DNA of 6,366 nucleotides from an uncultured Bacteriovoracaceae bacterium (GCA_937952395.1 CALFYV010000113.1:1-6366); one strand, 5' to 3'. Positions 1 to 6,044 are shown, counted from the stretch's first letter. Numbers and translations are program-made. Notes: generated by a model from the sequence alone, not told the origin.

Positions 1-361
1 AAGGGATCATAAAAACTACACCTAAAAGACCACCTGCTACAGAAATAAAAAATGTGGGCCAAAAATGAAATTGGTTCCACGCACCTACGAGCACCAAAGC
101 TGGAAGACTAAAAATAACCCCAGCGGCAAGAGATTCACCGGCACTTGCCATGGTTTGAACGATATTACTTTGTAGTAAACTATTTTGGCTTTTTAATACT
201 CCGCGATAAATCCCCATAGCAAACACTGCCGCAGGAATAGAAGCAGAAACTGTCATCCCAGCATAAAGCCCTAGGTAAACATTGGCGGCTGTCATAATGA
301 CCCCAATAATGATACCTATAAGTATTGAAGATATAGTTAATTCTTTGATAGCGGATGACAT
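1..361 (-). CDS. OPT-family oligopeptide transporter, N-terminal part (partial, runs off left edge)
   Basis: This is the first 120 codons of a polytopic inner-membrane transporter of the OPT (oligopeptide transporter) superfamily, which takes up peptides or related metal/siderophore-type substrates using an ion gradient. Seen in the sequence: a hydrophobic first helix at about residues 8-26, then the family-typical stretch NVYLGLYAGMTVSASIPAAV (27-46), then a second conserved block from NIVQT (66-70) through SAGESLAAGVIFSLPAL (73-89), and a further hydrophobic segment near 103-119. The start is ATG on the minus strand at 361, preceded by AGGAG with a 4-nt gap, an excellent ribosome-binding site. 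The frame is open to the window edge, so most of the transmembrane helices and the stop lie outside. It is divergent from the gene starting at 417. Family assignment is confident; the actual substrate cannot be told from this fragment. Confidence 0.88.
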   Translation of the reverse strand, partial: MSSAIKELTISSILIGIIIGVIMTAANVYLGLYAGMTVSASIPAAVFAMGIYRGVLKSQNSLLQSNIVQTMASAGESLAAGVIFSLPALVLVGAWNQFHFWPTFFISVAGGLLGVVFMIP

Positions 362-401
362 AAAACTCCTGTGTTATCTTAAAGTATCTGATTATTATTC
401 T

Positions 402-430
402 ATTTTAAGGGATGAAATGACAAGCCTCAA
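402..430 (-). promoter_or_regulatory. Probable sigma70-type promoter of the OPT transporter gene
   Basis: Read on the minus strand, TTGAGG (430-425) is followed by a 17-nt spacer and TAAAAT (407-402), giving 4/6 and 5/6 matches to the -35 and -10 consensus at ideal spacing. Transcription would start near 395, leaving a leader of about 35 nt before the ATG at 361. The -35 box lies inside the first codons of the divergent gene and the -10 box sits on that gene's ribosome-binding site. The call rests on consensus matching only. Confidence 0.45.
407..412 (+). promoter_or_regulatory. Ribosome-binding site that fixes the start at 417
   Basis: AAGGGA ends 4 nt before the ATG at 417. The frame is open further upstream (to an ATG at 282), but that extension would be antisense to the conserved N-terminus of the transporter gene and has no comparable Shine-Dalgarno sequence. 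The start at 417 is therefore preferred. Confidence 0.6.
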
Positions 431-1229
431 TACTCTAACTCTTTATTTTATCAAATCACCTTATGGGCTGGATTGGACATCGGCTACAAGTCTCTCACGT
501 AGTATTTTAAAAAACTATCTTTCCATGAAGCCAAATTTTATGGGACACGTAGATATTGAACTCAAGGCGACGTTACCGAGTGGAGAAAAAGTCCAATTTT
601 TTACCGGTATGGTAGCGTCTAATCTCAATGCCAAAACCATGCTTTTTAAGAAAAAAATTGGCATGGGAATTGTTTTCCATAGTTTTTCTGGAAGAATGGA
701 CGGGCCAGAAGATATAGAGAAATATTTTGAAAATAAAGAGAGGATTAATTTTCTCTGCTTAAAAATTTCTGCCGAAACTGCACAGAAAATTTACCAGTAT
801 TATCAAGAATATAAACAGCAAAAAATTTACCAGTATTATGGACTATCTAACCGCCCCCTTTATAAAGAAGGAGCCGGTTGTAGTGCCTTTGCTGTTAGTT
901 TCCTACAAGTCGCAGAGTTAATGAATTCAGAAGTAGAGTCAGCTTGGAGCTACTTGATTAAAATTCCTACAAAACTCATTGGTCCCCCTTTGGGAAAAAG
1001 GAAAGTTAACTTTTTTAAATTACTCTTCACTTATTGTCCCTGGGCCAAATCCGATGAAGAATATAAGGAAATATTTTTCTGGGATCCTGATAAAATGTTT
1101 AACTGGGTTGAAAGGAAATTGCAATATTCATCCAGCGAGTACCAACAACGACAACTTGCGGGTATTTCTGGAATTTACAAAGATGTGAGTTCTTTAAGAC
1201 CATCAAAAATGCAAATATGGAAGAAATAA
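417..1229 (+). CDS. Uncharacterised 270-aa protein, possible permuted papain-like (NlpC/P60-type) fold
   Basis: I do not recognise a named family. The protein has no signal peptide or membrane segment, so it is probably cytoplasmic. Seen: a His in a short strand-like motif GHVDIEL (H44), a strand-then-helix stretch (FLCLKISAETAQKIYQYY, about 112-129), and a Cys at the start of a hydrophobic helix (GAGCSAFAVSFLQVAEL, C155). A His-before-Cys order about 110 residues apart, with the Cys capping a helix, is the arrangement known for circularly permuted papain-like proteins such as the LRAT/YiiX-type NlpC/P60 group. Assigning this protein to that fold is inference. The heptapeptide QKIYQYY occurs twice, 12 residues apart. 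The C-terminal third is rich in aromatic and charged residues without a clear motif. The start at 417 was chosen for its good ribosome-binding site and because it avoids the divergent transporter gene. The last codons overlap the downstream response regulator gene by 13 nt, so the two are probably co-translated and functionally linked. Confidence 0.75.
   Translation: MTSLNTLTLYFIKSPYGLDWTSATSLSRSILKNYLSMKPNFMGHVDIELKATLPSGEKVQFFTGMVASNLNAKTMLFKKKIGMGIVFHSFSGRMDGPEDIEKYFENKERINFLCLKISAETAQKIYQYYQEYKQQKIYQYYGLSNRPLYKEGAGCSAFAVSFLQVAELMNSEVESAWSYLIKIPTKLIGPPLGKRKVNFFKLLFTYCPWAKSDEEYKEIFFWDPDKMFNWVERKLQYSSSEYQQRQLAGISGIYKDVSSLRPSKMQIWKK
786..839 (+). repeat. 18-nt exact direct repeat inside the 417-1229 gene
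   Basis: AAAATTTACCAGTATTAT occurs at 786-803 and again at 822-839, an offset of 36 nt (12 codons), so the reading frame is kept and the peptide KIYQYY is duplicated. The bases after the second copy do not resemble those after the first, so this is not a complete 36-nt tandem duplication. It may be a short duplication with an 18-nt intervening segment, or the remnant of a slippage event. Confidence 0.85.
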
Positions 1230-2077
1230 TCAAAATCTGCATAGTTGATGATGAAATTGATATTTGTGAGATCATCGCAGCTAATATTGAAGATGCTCTA
1301 AAAAATGTCCAGATTTTCAAAGCCAGCAATGCAGGAGAAGCTCTTGCTCTAGCGGAAAAACATGAATTTCAACTGCTCATCACTGATTTTAAAATGCCCG
1401 GAATGGATGCTGGACAAATGTTAAAATTTTGGATGCAACTTCCCAATGCTACCAGGCCCCGCCATATTGCTATTTTATCCGCTTATTTCGATGATCACTA
1501 TAAAGACGGGAATTTTGAAAAGGGTGTTACTTATTTAAAAAAACCGATTAATGATGCTGTTTTTAATACATTTCTCAAAAGAATATTCCCGAGATATTTC
1601 AAACTAAAGAGTCCAGATAAAACGGATGATTTGCTGCATTTGCCTCAATTGACTGTAGAAGAACTCTTAACTCAAAATAAGTTAAAATTCAGAGTTGACG
1701 CTCACCCAACTCCAAAAGATTTTAATGCTACAAAAGATTTTGGCTTTATTATTCAAATAAAAACAGAAAAGACCACTATAGATTGCTCAATATACTTTTC
1801 TAAAAATTTGCTCTTAAAATTATTTGCCTTTGGTAAAAAAATAGAACCTCCGTCTAACTACAATACTCAAGTGGAAGAGTTTTTTCTTCGCTTAGGTAAT
1901 CAATATAAAAATCTTTTAATTAGACACAATCAGAGTAAAGGCTTATATGCTGAAATTTCTGGTTTTAAAATTTGGAAAAATAATCCTCTGAAGATGAATC
2001 ATATAATAGATTGTCAGCAAGTTATTATTTACAAAACTATCCCAGGAGATATTTTTGTAGGCATTAGCATAAACTAA
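1217..2077 (+). CDS. Response regulator with N-terminal receiver and degenerate CheX-like C-terminal domain
   Basis: A cytoplasmic two-component signalling protein of 286 residues. The receiver domain occupies about residues 5-125 and has all the expected residues: acidic pocket D11-D12 (CIVDDE), phospho-acceptor D57 (LLITDFKMPGMD), switch S88 (AILSAY) and conserved K109 followed by P110 (YLKKP). It should accept phosphate from a histidine kinase not present in this window. The C-terminal half (about 160-286) has no DNA-binding helix-turn-helix. Its pattern of strand (FGFIIQI), ISFSKE-like segment (SIYFSKNLLLKLF), LRLGNQYKNLL helix and AEISGFKIWK strand resembles the CheC/CheX phosphatase fold. 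The catalytic E-x-x-N of CheX appears as R225-L-G-N228, so phosphatase activity is doubtful. The start ATG lies 13 nt inside the upstream gene with only a weak Shine-Dalgarno, suggesting translational coupling. The stop interlocks with that of the convergent ggt gene. Receiver assignment is firm; the CheX assignment is by pattern and less sure. Confidence 0.9.
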   Translation: MEEIIKICIVDDEIDICEIIAANIEDALKNVQIFKASNAGEALALAEKHEFQLLITDFKMPGMDAGQMLKFWMQLPNATRPRHIAILSAYFDDHYKDGNFEKGVTYLKKPINDAVFNTFLKRIFPRYFKLKSPDKTDDLLHLPQLTVEELLTQNKLKFRVDAHPTPKDFNATKDFGFIIQIKTEKTTIDCSIYFSKNLLLKLFAFGKKIEPPSNYNTQVEEFFLRLGNQYKNLLIRHNQSKGLYAEISGFKIWKNNPLKMNHIIDCQQVIIYKTIPGDIFVGISIN

Positions 2078-3768
2078 AACCCCGCACTCATACCTTCACT
2101 ACGAGGATCAGAGACACCCAAAAGTCCATCAGTGCTCAACATCACCGCTTGAACTGAACAACCAATACCACCCTCTTTGATCACATGCCCTTTTTTCTTT
2201 AACTGTTTTAAAACCTTATCTGTAAAAAGATCTTTTTCTACAAAAACTTCCTTAGGTTTCCATTGATGATGAAGCCTAGGGGCTTTCACAGCGGATTCTA
2301 AATCCATCTTGTAAGCAAAAATATTGAGTAAAACTTGGGCGACACAAGTGATAATACGTGTGCCATTAGGAGTACCTAAAGCGAGTATAGGTTTAGTCCC
2401 ATCAAAAACGATGGTGGGACTCATACTACTTAAGGGACGTTTTCCAGGAGAAATCTTATTAGCTTCACTCCCAATCGCACCGAACATATTGGAAGCATTA
2501 ACCTTAGCACTAAAATCATCCATTTCATTATTTAAAACAATCCCTGTTCCTTCCGCCACTAAACCTGAGCCCAGATAACCGTTGATAGTTTGGGTTGATG
2601 AAACAGCGTTGCCCTCACTATCCATAATAGAAAAATGAGTTGTATCATTGGACTCTTTAGGTATAGCTTGACTTGTTTTATACTGATTTTTTAAAAAAGT
2701 TTTGAGAGTTTCAAAGTGTCTATCTGAAAGCAATTTCTCTACTGGTACATTGACAAAATCCGGGTCACCTAGATAAATTGCCCGGTCATGAAAAGCAAAG
2801 CTCATAGCATTGATAAGATGATGATAATAATGAGCACTTTGCTTCTTCCATTTAATTTCAGAATTTTTTTCTAAAAGAGATAAAATTTGTAATACATGAA
2901 TACCGCCAGAACTAGGTGGAGGCATCGAGACGATCTCCTTTCCAAAAATTCTTTTTGAAACAACATCCCGTTCTTTCATCTTATATTTTTTAAAATCATT
3001 TTGAGATAATAAACCTCCATACTTTTTAGAGGAATTAACAATTTTGTTAGCAATCTCACCTTCATAAAAAATCTTATCTCCTGTCATGGCTATTTGCACC
3101 AGGGTTTCACTCAAATCCTTTTGCACTAACAGATCACCCTCTTGAAAAGGTTTACCATCAGTATTAAAAAAGATTTTTTTGGAGCTAGGAAACAATCCCA
3201 TGATTTTGCTTTTCTGCTTGATGGCCTCTGCTAAGTGGGAGTAAACTACAAAACCACGTCTGGCCAAATTGGCCGCAGGCAAAACTAGATCACGCCAAGC
3301 TAAGCTGCCATGTTTTTGGTGAATTTGATAAAGCCCTCTGACTAAACCAGGAACTGCCACTGCATGAATTCCATTGATCGATTTTTCACTTATGACATGT
3401 CCTAATTCATCTTGAAACATCTTCTCAGTCGCTGCTAAAGGGGCCACTTCACGAAAATCATAAGCTTCTATTTTTTTATCTTTCAATTTGATAAGGGCAA
3501 AACCACCACCACCTAGACCCGTTGATTGAGGGCGCTCCACAGAAATAGCGAAAGAAAGGGCCACGAAAACATCGACGATGTTTCCACCCTGGCGAGCGAT
3601 CTCCAAGGCAATTTTAGTGGATTCTTCACCTTGAGAGCTAATCATTATCTTTTGAGACTTTGCGCTGGATAATTGTTTTGATTTTTGAGAGAAGAAGGTA
3701 GTTGAAAAATAATTCTTCTCACTACAACTAAAGAGTAAAACTAAAATTAACAAAATCCATCTTTTCAT
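2074..3768 (-). CDS. ggt: Gamma-glutamyltransferase (GGT), lipoprotein form
   Basis: GGT cleaves the gamma-glutamyl bond of glutathione and related peptides, transferring the glutamyl group to water or an amino acceptor outside the cytoplasm. The precursor normally cuts itself before a Thr that becomes the catalytic nucleophile of the small subunit. Seen in this 564-aa protein, of usual family length: substrate-binding Arg in YDFREVAP (R106); glycine-rich STGLGGGGF (82-90); processing site DTTHFS with predicted nucleophile T376; NNEMDDFS (413-420); SSMSPTIV (447-454); oxyanion-region GTPNGTRIIT (465-474); and the family ending GVSDPRSEGMSAGF. All key residues appear intact. The N-terminus is a lipoprotein signal, MKRWILLILVLLFSC, with predicted lipidated C15, so the enzyme should be anchored in a membrane facing the periplasm; many characterised GGTs are soluble periplasmic proteins instead. 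The start ATG has AAGGAA 4 nt upstream. The gene is divergent from the pterin dehydratase gene and convergent with the response regulator gene, with a 4-nt overlap at the stops. Confidence 0.96.
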   Translation of the reverse strand: MKRWILLILVLLFSCSEKNYFSTTFFSQKSKQLSSAKSQKIMISSQGEESTKIALEIARQGGNIVDVFVALSFAISVERPQSTGLGGGGFALIKLKDKKIEAYDFREVAPLAATEKMFQDELGHVISEKSINGIHAVAVPGLVRGLYQIHQKHGSLAWRDLVLPAANLARRGFVVYSHLAEAIKQKSKIMGLFPSSKKIFFNTDGKPFQEGDLLVQKDLSETLVQIAMTGDKIFYEGEIANKIVNSSKKYGGLLSQNDFKKYKMKERDVVSKRIFGKEIVSMPPPSSGGIHVLQILSLLEKNSEIKWKKQSAHYYHHLINAMSFAFHDRAIYLGDPDFVNVPVEKLLSDRHFETLKTFLKNQYKTSQAIPKESNDTTHFSIMDSEGNAVSSTQTINGYLGSGLVAEGTGIVLNNEMDDFSAKVNASNMFGAIGSEANKISPGKRPLSSMSPTIVFDGTKPILALGTPNGTRIITCVAQVLLNIFAYKMDLESAVKAPRLHHQWKPKEVFVEKDLFTDKVLKQLKKKGHVIKEGGIGCSVQAVMLSTDGLLGVSDPRSEGMSAGF

Positions 3769-3786
3769 GCTATTCCTTATTTAGAT

Positions 3787-3814
3787 ATCATAGTTCAAAG
3801 CGCGCGAGGTGCAA
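3787..3814 (-). promoter_or_regulatory. Possible promoter of ggt
   Basis: On the minus strand, TTGCAC (3814-3809), a 16-nt spacer and TATGAT (3792-3787) form a weak -35 (3/6) and a good -10 (5/6). Transcription would begin near 3780, close to the ggt ribosome-binding site (3778-3773). The -35 overlaps the ribosome-binding site of the divergent gene at 3815. No equally good promoter for that divergent gene was found in the 46-nt gap. Confidence 0.3.
3806..3809 (+). promoter_or_regulatory. Ribosome-binding site that favours the ATG at 3815
   Basis: GAGG ends 5 nt before ATG 3815. A GTG two codons earlier (3809) overlaps this element and has no Shine-Dalgarno of its own, so the ATG is the likelier start. 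Confidence 0.6.
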
Positions 3815-4108
3815 ATGACACAAGAAGAAAAACTAAAACAAAAAGCAGAGCTAGATCCCAACTGGCAATTAACTCATAATCAAACAAGGTTAGAGAGAAA
3901 ATTTAAATTCAAAAACTTTAAAAAACCTCTCGAACTTGTCCAAGTCATTGCCCAAATAGCCGAGGAACAAAAACATCATCCCGAAATATCTTTCGGTTGG
4001 GGCCATCTTACCATTGAAATCTGGACTCATACTATCTCCAATCTCACTCAAGGTGATTTTCAATTAGCACTCAAGATAGATGAAGCCTATGAGCAAACTA
4101 ATGCGTAA
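3815..4108 (+). CDS. phhB: Pterin-4a-carbinolamine dehydratase
   Basis: This cytoplasmic enzyme dehydrates 4a-hydroxytetrahydrobiopterin, the by-product of aromatic amino acid hydroxylases, so that the pterin cofactor can be recycled. In bacteria lacking a phenylalanine hydroxylase, other pterin roles have been proposed. The 97-aa length is typical. The family signature is complete: E50-x3-H54-H55-P56-x5-W62-x9-H72-x8-D81, carrying the histidines expected at the active site; an upstream NW (16-17) is also common in the family. The start is taken at ATG 3815 rather than GTG 3809 because GAGG is then correctly spaced. It is divergent from ggt (46-nt gap) and followed at 49 nt by the exported beta-barrel gene on the same strand, with which it might share a transcript, although their functions are unrelated. 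No phenylalanine hydroxylase gene is visible in this window. Confidence 0.93.
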   Translation: MTQEEKLKQKAELDPNWQLTHNQTRLERKFKFKNFKKPLELVQVIAQIAEEQKHHPEISFGWGHLTIEIWTHTISNLTQGDFQLALKIDEAYEQTNA

Positions 4109-4157
4109 AGCCAGAAGTCCTACTTTTCTTGCGTGAAAATTCAGGTAGAATAATCAT

Positions 4158-4703
4158 ATGTTTAAAATATTGTGTTTAATCATCTGTTTGCTGACACTAA
4201 GTGCTCATGCCTTCTGGTTTGAAACGAAAGTTGGGCAAAACATGGCCCAGTGGCAATCCAGTAGCTTGAGTGGACCAGGTGTTGAATTAAAACTGGGGCC
4301 GGAGGTACTTAATCCCATCGCTTTTGGCCCTCAAATTTTTTATGGAATAAATACCATTGATGATGAGCGACTAGGTTTTAAAAGTAGTGTGCATCATTTC
4401 AGTGCTGGCCCCCATGTAACTTTTAATGGAGTACGTTTTAGAGCTTGGGTTAGTATGACTCTAACCGAGCGCTTTAGTACAACCGAAGCAGTTAAGAGCA
4501 GAGGCCAAGATATTGGCAAAGTTAAATACCAAGGCACAGGTTTTAAAACTGGACTCGGAGTCAATTTGGCCAAAAATTATGGTGTTAATCTTGAGGTCCA
4601 GAGAAAAAATATCAACAAAATAACCGACAGTTTTGGACGATCTTACCCTGAATTGGCATTTAAAGTTTACAACTTCTTTTTATCTCTGAGTATTTTATAC
4701 TGA
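4158..4703 (+). CDS. Exported hypothetical protein, probable outer-membrane beta-barrel
   Basis: No named family is recognised. The 181-aa product begins with a clear Sec signal peptide: Lys at residue 3, hydrophobic core ILCLIICLLTL, and predicted cleavage after AHA (residue 18). The mature part is rich in Gly, aromatic residues and alternating polar/hydrophobic strands, for example GVELKL (41-46), HVTFNGVRFRAWVSMTL (86-102), TGFKTGLGVNL (127-137) and YGVNLEVQR (141-149). It ends in a strand with a C-terminal aromatic residue (FFLSLSILY), which is the usual beta-signal for outer-membrane insertion. This fits a small barrel, perhaps of about eight strands, but the strand count is an estimate. 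There is no well-placed Shine-Dalgarno before the ATG (AGG is 12 nt away), while TAGAAT lies six bases upstream of the start. The stop codon sits in the loop of a terminator-like hairpin, so the transcript probably ends here. Confidence 0.8.
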   Translation: MFKILCLIICLLTLSAHAFWFETKVGQNMAQWQSSSLSGPGVELKLGPEVLNPIAFGPQIFYGINTIDDERLGFKSSVHHFSAGPHVTFNGVRFRAWVSMTLTERFSTTEAVKSRGQDIGKVKYQGTGFKTGLGVNLAKNYGVNLEVQRKNINKITDSFGRSYPELAFKVYNFFLSLSILY

Positions 4704-4715
4704 TACTCATTTTTT
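4687..4715 (+). terminator. Rho-independent terminator overlapping the end of the beta-barrel gene
   Basis: TGAGTAT (4687-4693) can pair perfectly with ATACTCA (4703-4709) across a 9-nt loop, followed immediately by six T (4710-4715). The stem is 7 bp and AT-rich, so its strength is uncertain. The stop codon TGA (4701-4703) lies at the loop/stem edge, meaning the hairpin is partly coding. Confidence 0.5.
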
Positions 4716-4741
4716 CTTCCCCTACAAACTTTTTTTTTTCA

Positions 4742-4750
4742 TGTTAAAAT
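4742..4750 (+). promoter_or_regulatory. Extended -10 promoter of the mltD gene
   Basis: TGTTAAAAT is an extended -10 element: TG, one base, then TAAAAT (4745-4750, 5/6 match). Transcription would start near 4757, leaving a leader of about 25 nt before ATG 4782. The -35 region is poor (TACAAA at 4723-4728 with a 16-nt spacer), which extended -10 promoters tolerate. A run of ten T (4730-4739) fills the spacer. Confidence 0.45.
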
Positions 4751-4781
4751 TTAAACTCGACATTCTTAGTAGCGGGGTTCA

Positions 4782-6044
4782 ATGAAGATCATAGTTTCTT
4801 TCAAAAAAATTTCAGTATTTTCCTTACTCATTTTTTTTCTCGGAGCTTGCTCTTCTTCCCAAGCACGTAAACAAGAAGGCCCGTCTTTAGAAGAAACAAA
4901 AGAAATAGTCCAAGAGCTCAGAGAAAATAAAGAGAGGATTGCCAATCACCAATTTTTAAGACCAATAAAAACTTCAAAATATTATTTTTGGATTGATTAT
5001 TTTAGTGGGAAAAATAAAGAACGCTTTCAGCGCTATATCAACAATGGCTGGAGACACAAGAAACTAATTGAGTCGATTTTCGATTCCTACGGCCTGCCAA
5101 AAGATCTGTTTTATGTAGGCATGATCGAGAGTGGTTACTACATGCGTGCTCGATCTCATGCATCAGCAGTGGGCCCTTGGCAATTTATCAAAGACACTGC
5201 TAAACGTTACGATTTAATGATCAACCGTCACGTTGATGAAAGAATACATCTGATTAAATCAACTCACGCAGCTGCCCGCTATTTCAAAGATCTCTATAAT
5301 ATTTTTGGTTCGTGGGAACTGGCTCTGACCGCCTATAATGCCGGCGAATACGGTTTGATGCGTAGGATACGCAAACATAATACCAAAAATTATTATAAAC
5401 TCTCACGCAAAAAAATTATCCCTAGAGAAACTAGAAACTATATTCCAAAAGTTTTAGCCGCCATTGATATCATGAACCGACCAGAGGAATTTGGATTTAA
5501 AATCCCTCGAAATGACAAGAGTTCTTATGAATATATGAGAACCTATACAACGAACAAGGCCATCCCCCTAAAATCGATTGCCAGGAAATTCGGTCTTACA
5601 ACATCGGAGTTGCGTCACTTAAATCCTGATCTTAAAACTTATCGAACCCCCAAATTACGTTATAGTAAGCTTTCGATTTATGTACCTAAGTACAAAAAAC
5701 ATCATCTAATCTCCCGTATGATAAGAAATAAAGTAAATGAAAATAAGCTCTTCACTCGTTACACCATTAAGCGTGGTGATACTCTCTATGAGATCGCCAA
5801 CAGTTATAATATCAGCATCACGGAACTGCGTCGTCTTAACAAAATTTCTAAAAATGATTATATAAAGTCTGGTCAAATATTGGTCATTCCTAACACACCC
5901 AAAACTCACGTAGTGAAAACTGGAGAAAACTTAACTCTTATTGCTCGAAAGTATGCCCTCTCACTCCCCCAATTAAAACGTATCAATGCGCTTGATACCG
6001 GGGTTATTTATCCTGGCCAAAAATTGATTATCGCCCAAAACTAG
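4782..6044 (+). CDS. mltD: Membrane-bound lytic murein transglycosylase D with LysM repeats
   Basis: A periplasmic, lipid-anchored enzyme that cleaves the MurNAc-GlcNAc glycan bond of peptidoglycan to form 1,6-anhydro ends, used in wall remodelling and turnover. The N-terminus is a lipoprotein signal with lipobox LGAC and predicted lipidated C23. The goose-type lysozyme/SLT domain spans about 95-235, with catalytic E116 in GMIESGYY, then AVGPWQFI (129-136), AYNAGEYG (184-191) and RNYIPKVLAAIDI (218-230), the standard motif series. Residues about 252-302 form a divergent LysM-like segment (IPLKSIARKFGLTTSELRHL ... SIYVP). Two clear LysM peptidoglycan-binding domains follow at about 327-370 (YTIKRGDTLYEIA) and 376-417 (HVVKTGENLTLIA). 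The 420-aa length fits the MltD family. The ATG is preceded by GGGG, a modest ribosome-binding site, and by its own extended -10 promoter. The gene is separated from the upstream gene by a terminator and its stop interlocks with that of the convergent gene to the right. Confidence 0.95.
   Translation: MKIIVSFKKISVFSLLIFFLGACSSSQARKQEGPSLEETKEIVQELRENKERIANHQFLRPIKTSKYYFWIDYFSGKNKERFQRYINNGWRHKKLIESIFDSYGLPKDLFYVGMIESGYYMRARSHASAVGPWQFIKDTAKRYDLMINRHVDERIHLIKSTHAAARYFKDLYNIFGSWELALTAYNAGEYGLMRRIRKHNTKNYYKLSRKKIIPRETRNYIPKVLAAIDIMNRPEEFGFKIPRNDKSSYEYMRTYTTNKAIPLKSIARKFGLTTSELRHLNPDLKTYRTPKLRYSKLSIYVPKYKKHHLISRMIRNKVNENKLFTRYTIKRGDTLYEIANSYNISITELRRLNKISKNDYIKSGQILVIPNTPKTHVVKTGENLTLIARKYALSLPQLKRINALDTGVIYPGQKLIIAQN

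Noticed and set aside
374..401. Promoter for the 417-1229 gene (TTATCT at 374-379, TATTCT at 396-401)
   Set aside because: The -35 match is poor and the -10 only 4/6; in such AT-rich sequence this is not distinguishable from chance.
282..416. Upstream extension of the 417-1229 reading frame to an ATG at 282
   Set aside because: It is antisense to the conserved, confidently identified N-terminus of the OPT transporter, and AAGGGA is correctly placed for the ATG at 417.
979..1188. Plus-strand open frame inside the uncharacterised gene
   Set aside because: It overlaps the 417-1229 gene in another frame, has no recognisable motif and no separate start signal.
1099..1329. Minus-strand open frame across the junction of the 417-1229 and response regulator genes
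   Set aside because: It is antisense to the conserved receiver-domain start and shows no motif; it is a shadow of AT-rich coding sequence.
2324..2578. Plus-strand open frame antisense to ggt
   Set aside because: It lies opposite the most conserved part of the GGT small subunit and has no family features.
3809..3811. GTG as start of the pterin dehydratase
   Set aside because: It overlaps the GAGG ribosome-binding element that serves ATG 3815 and would lack its own Shine-Dalgarno.
4113..4127. Hairpin after the pterin dehydratase gene
   Set aside because: The stem is only about 6 bp including a G-T pair, the loop is 3 nt and no T-run follows it; too weak to call a terminator.
5706..5909. Minus-strand open frame antisense to mltD
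   Set aside because: It is opposite the first clear LysM domain and has no independent support.
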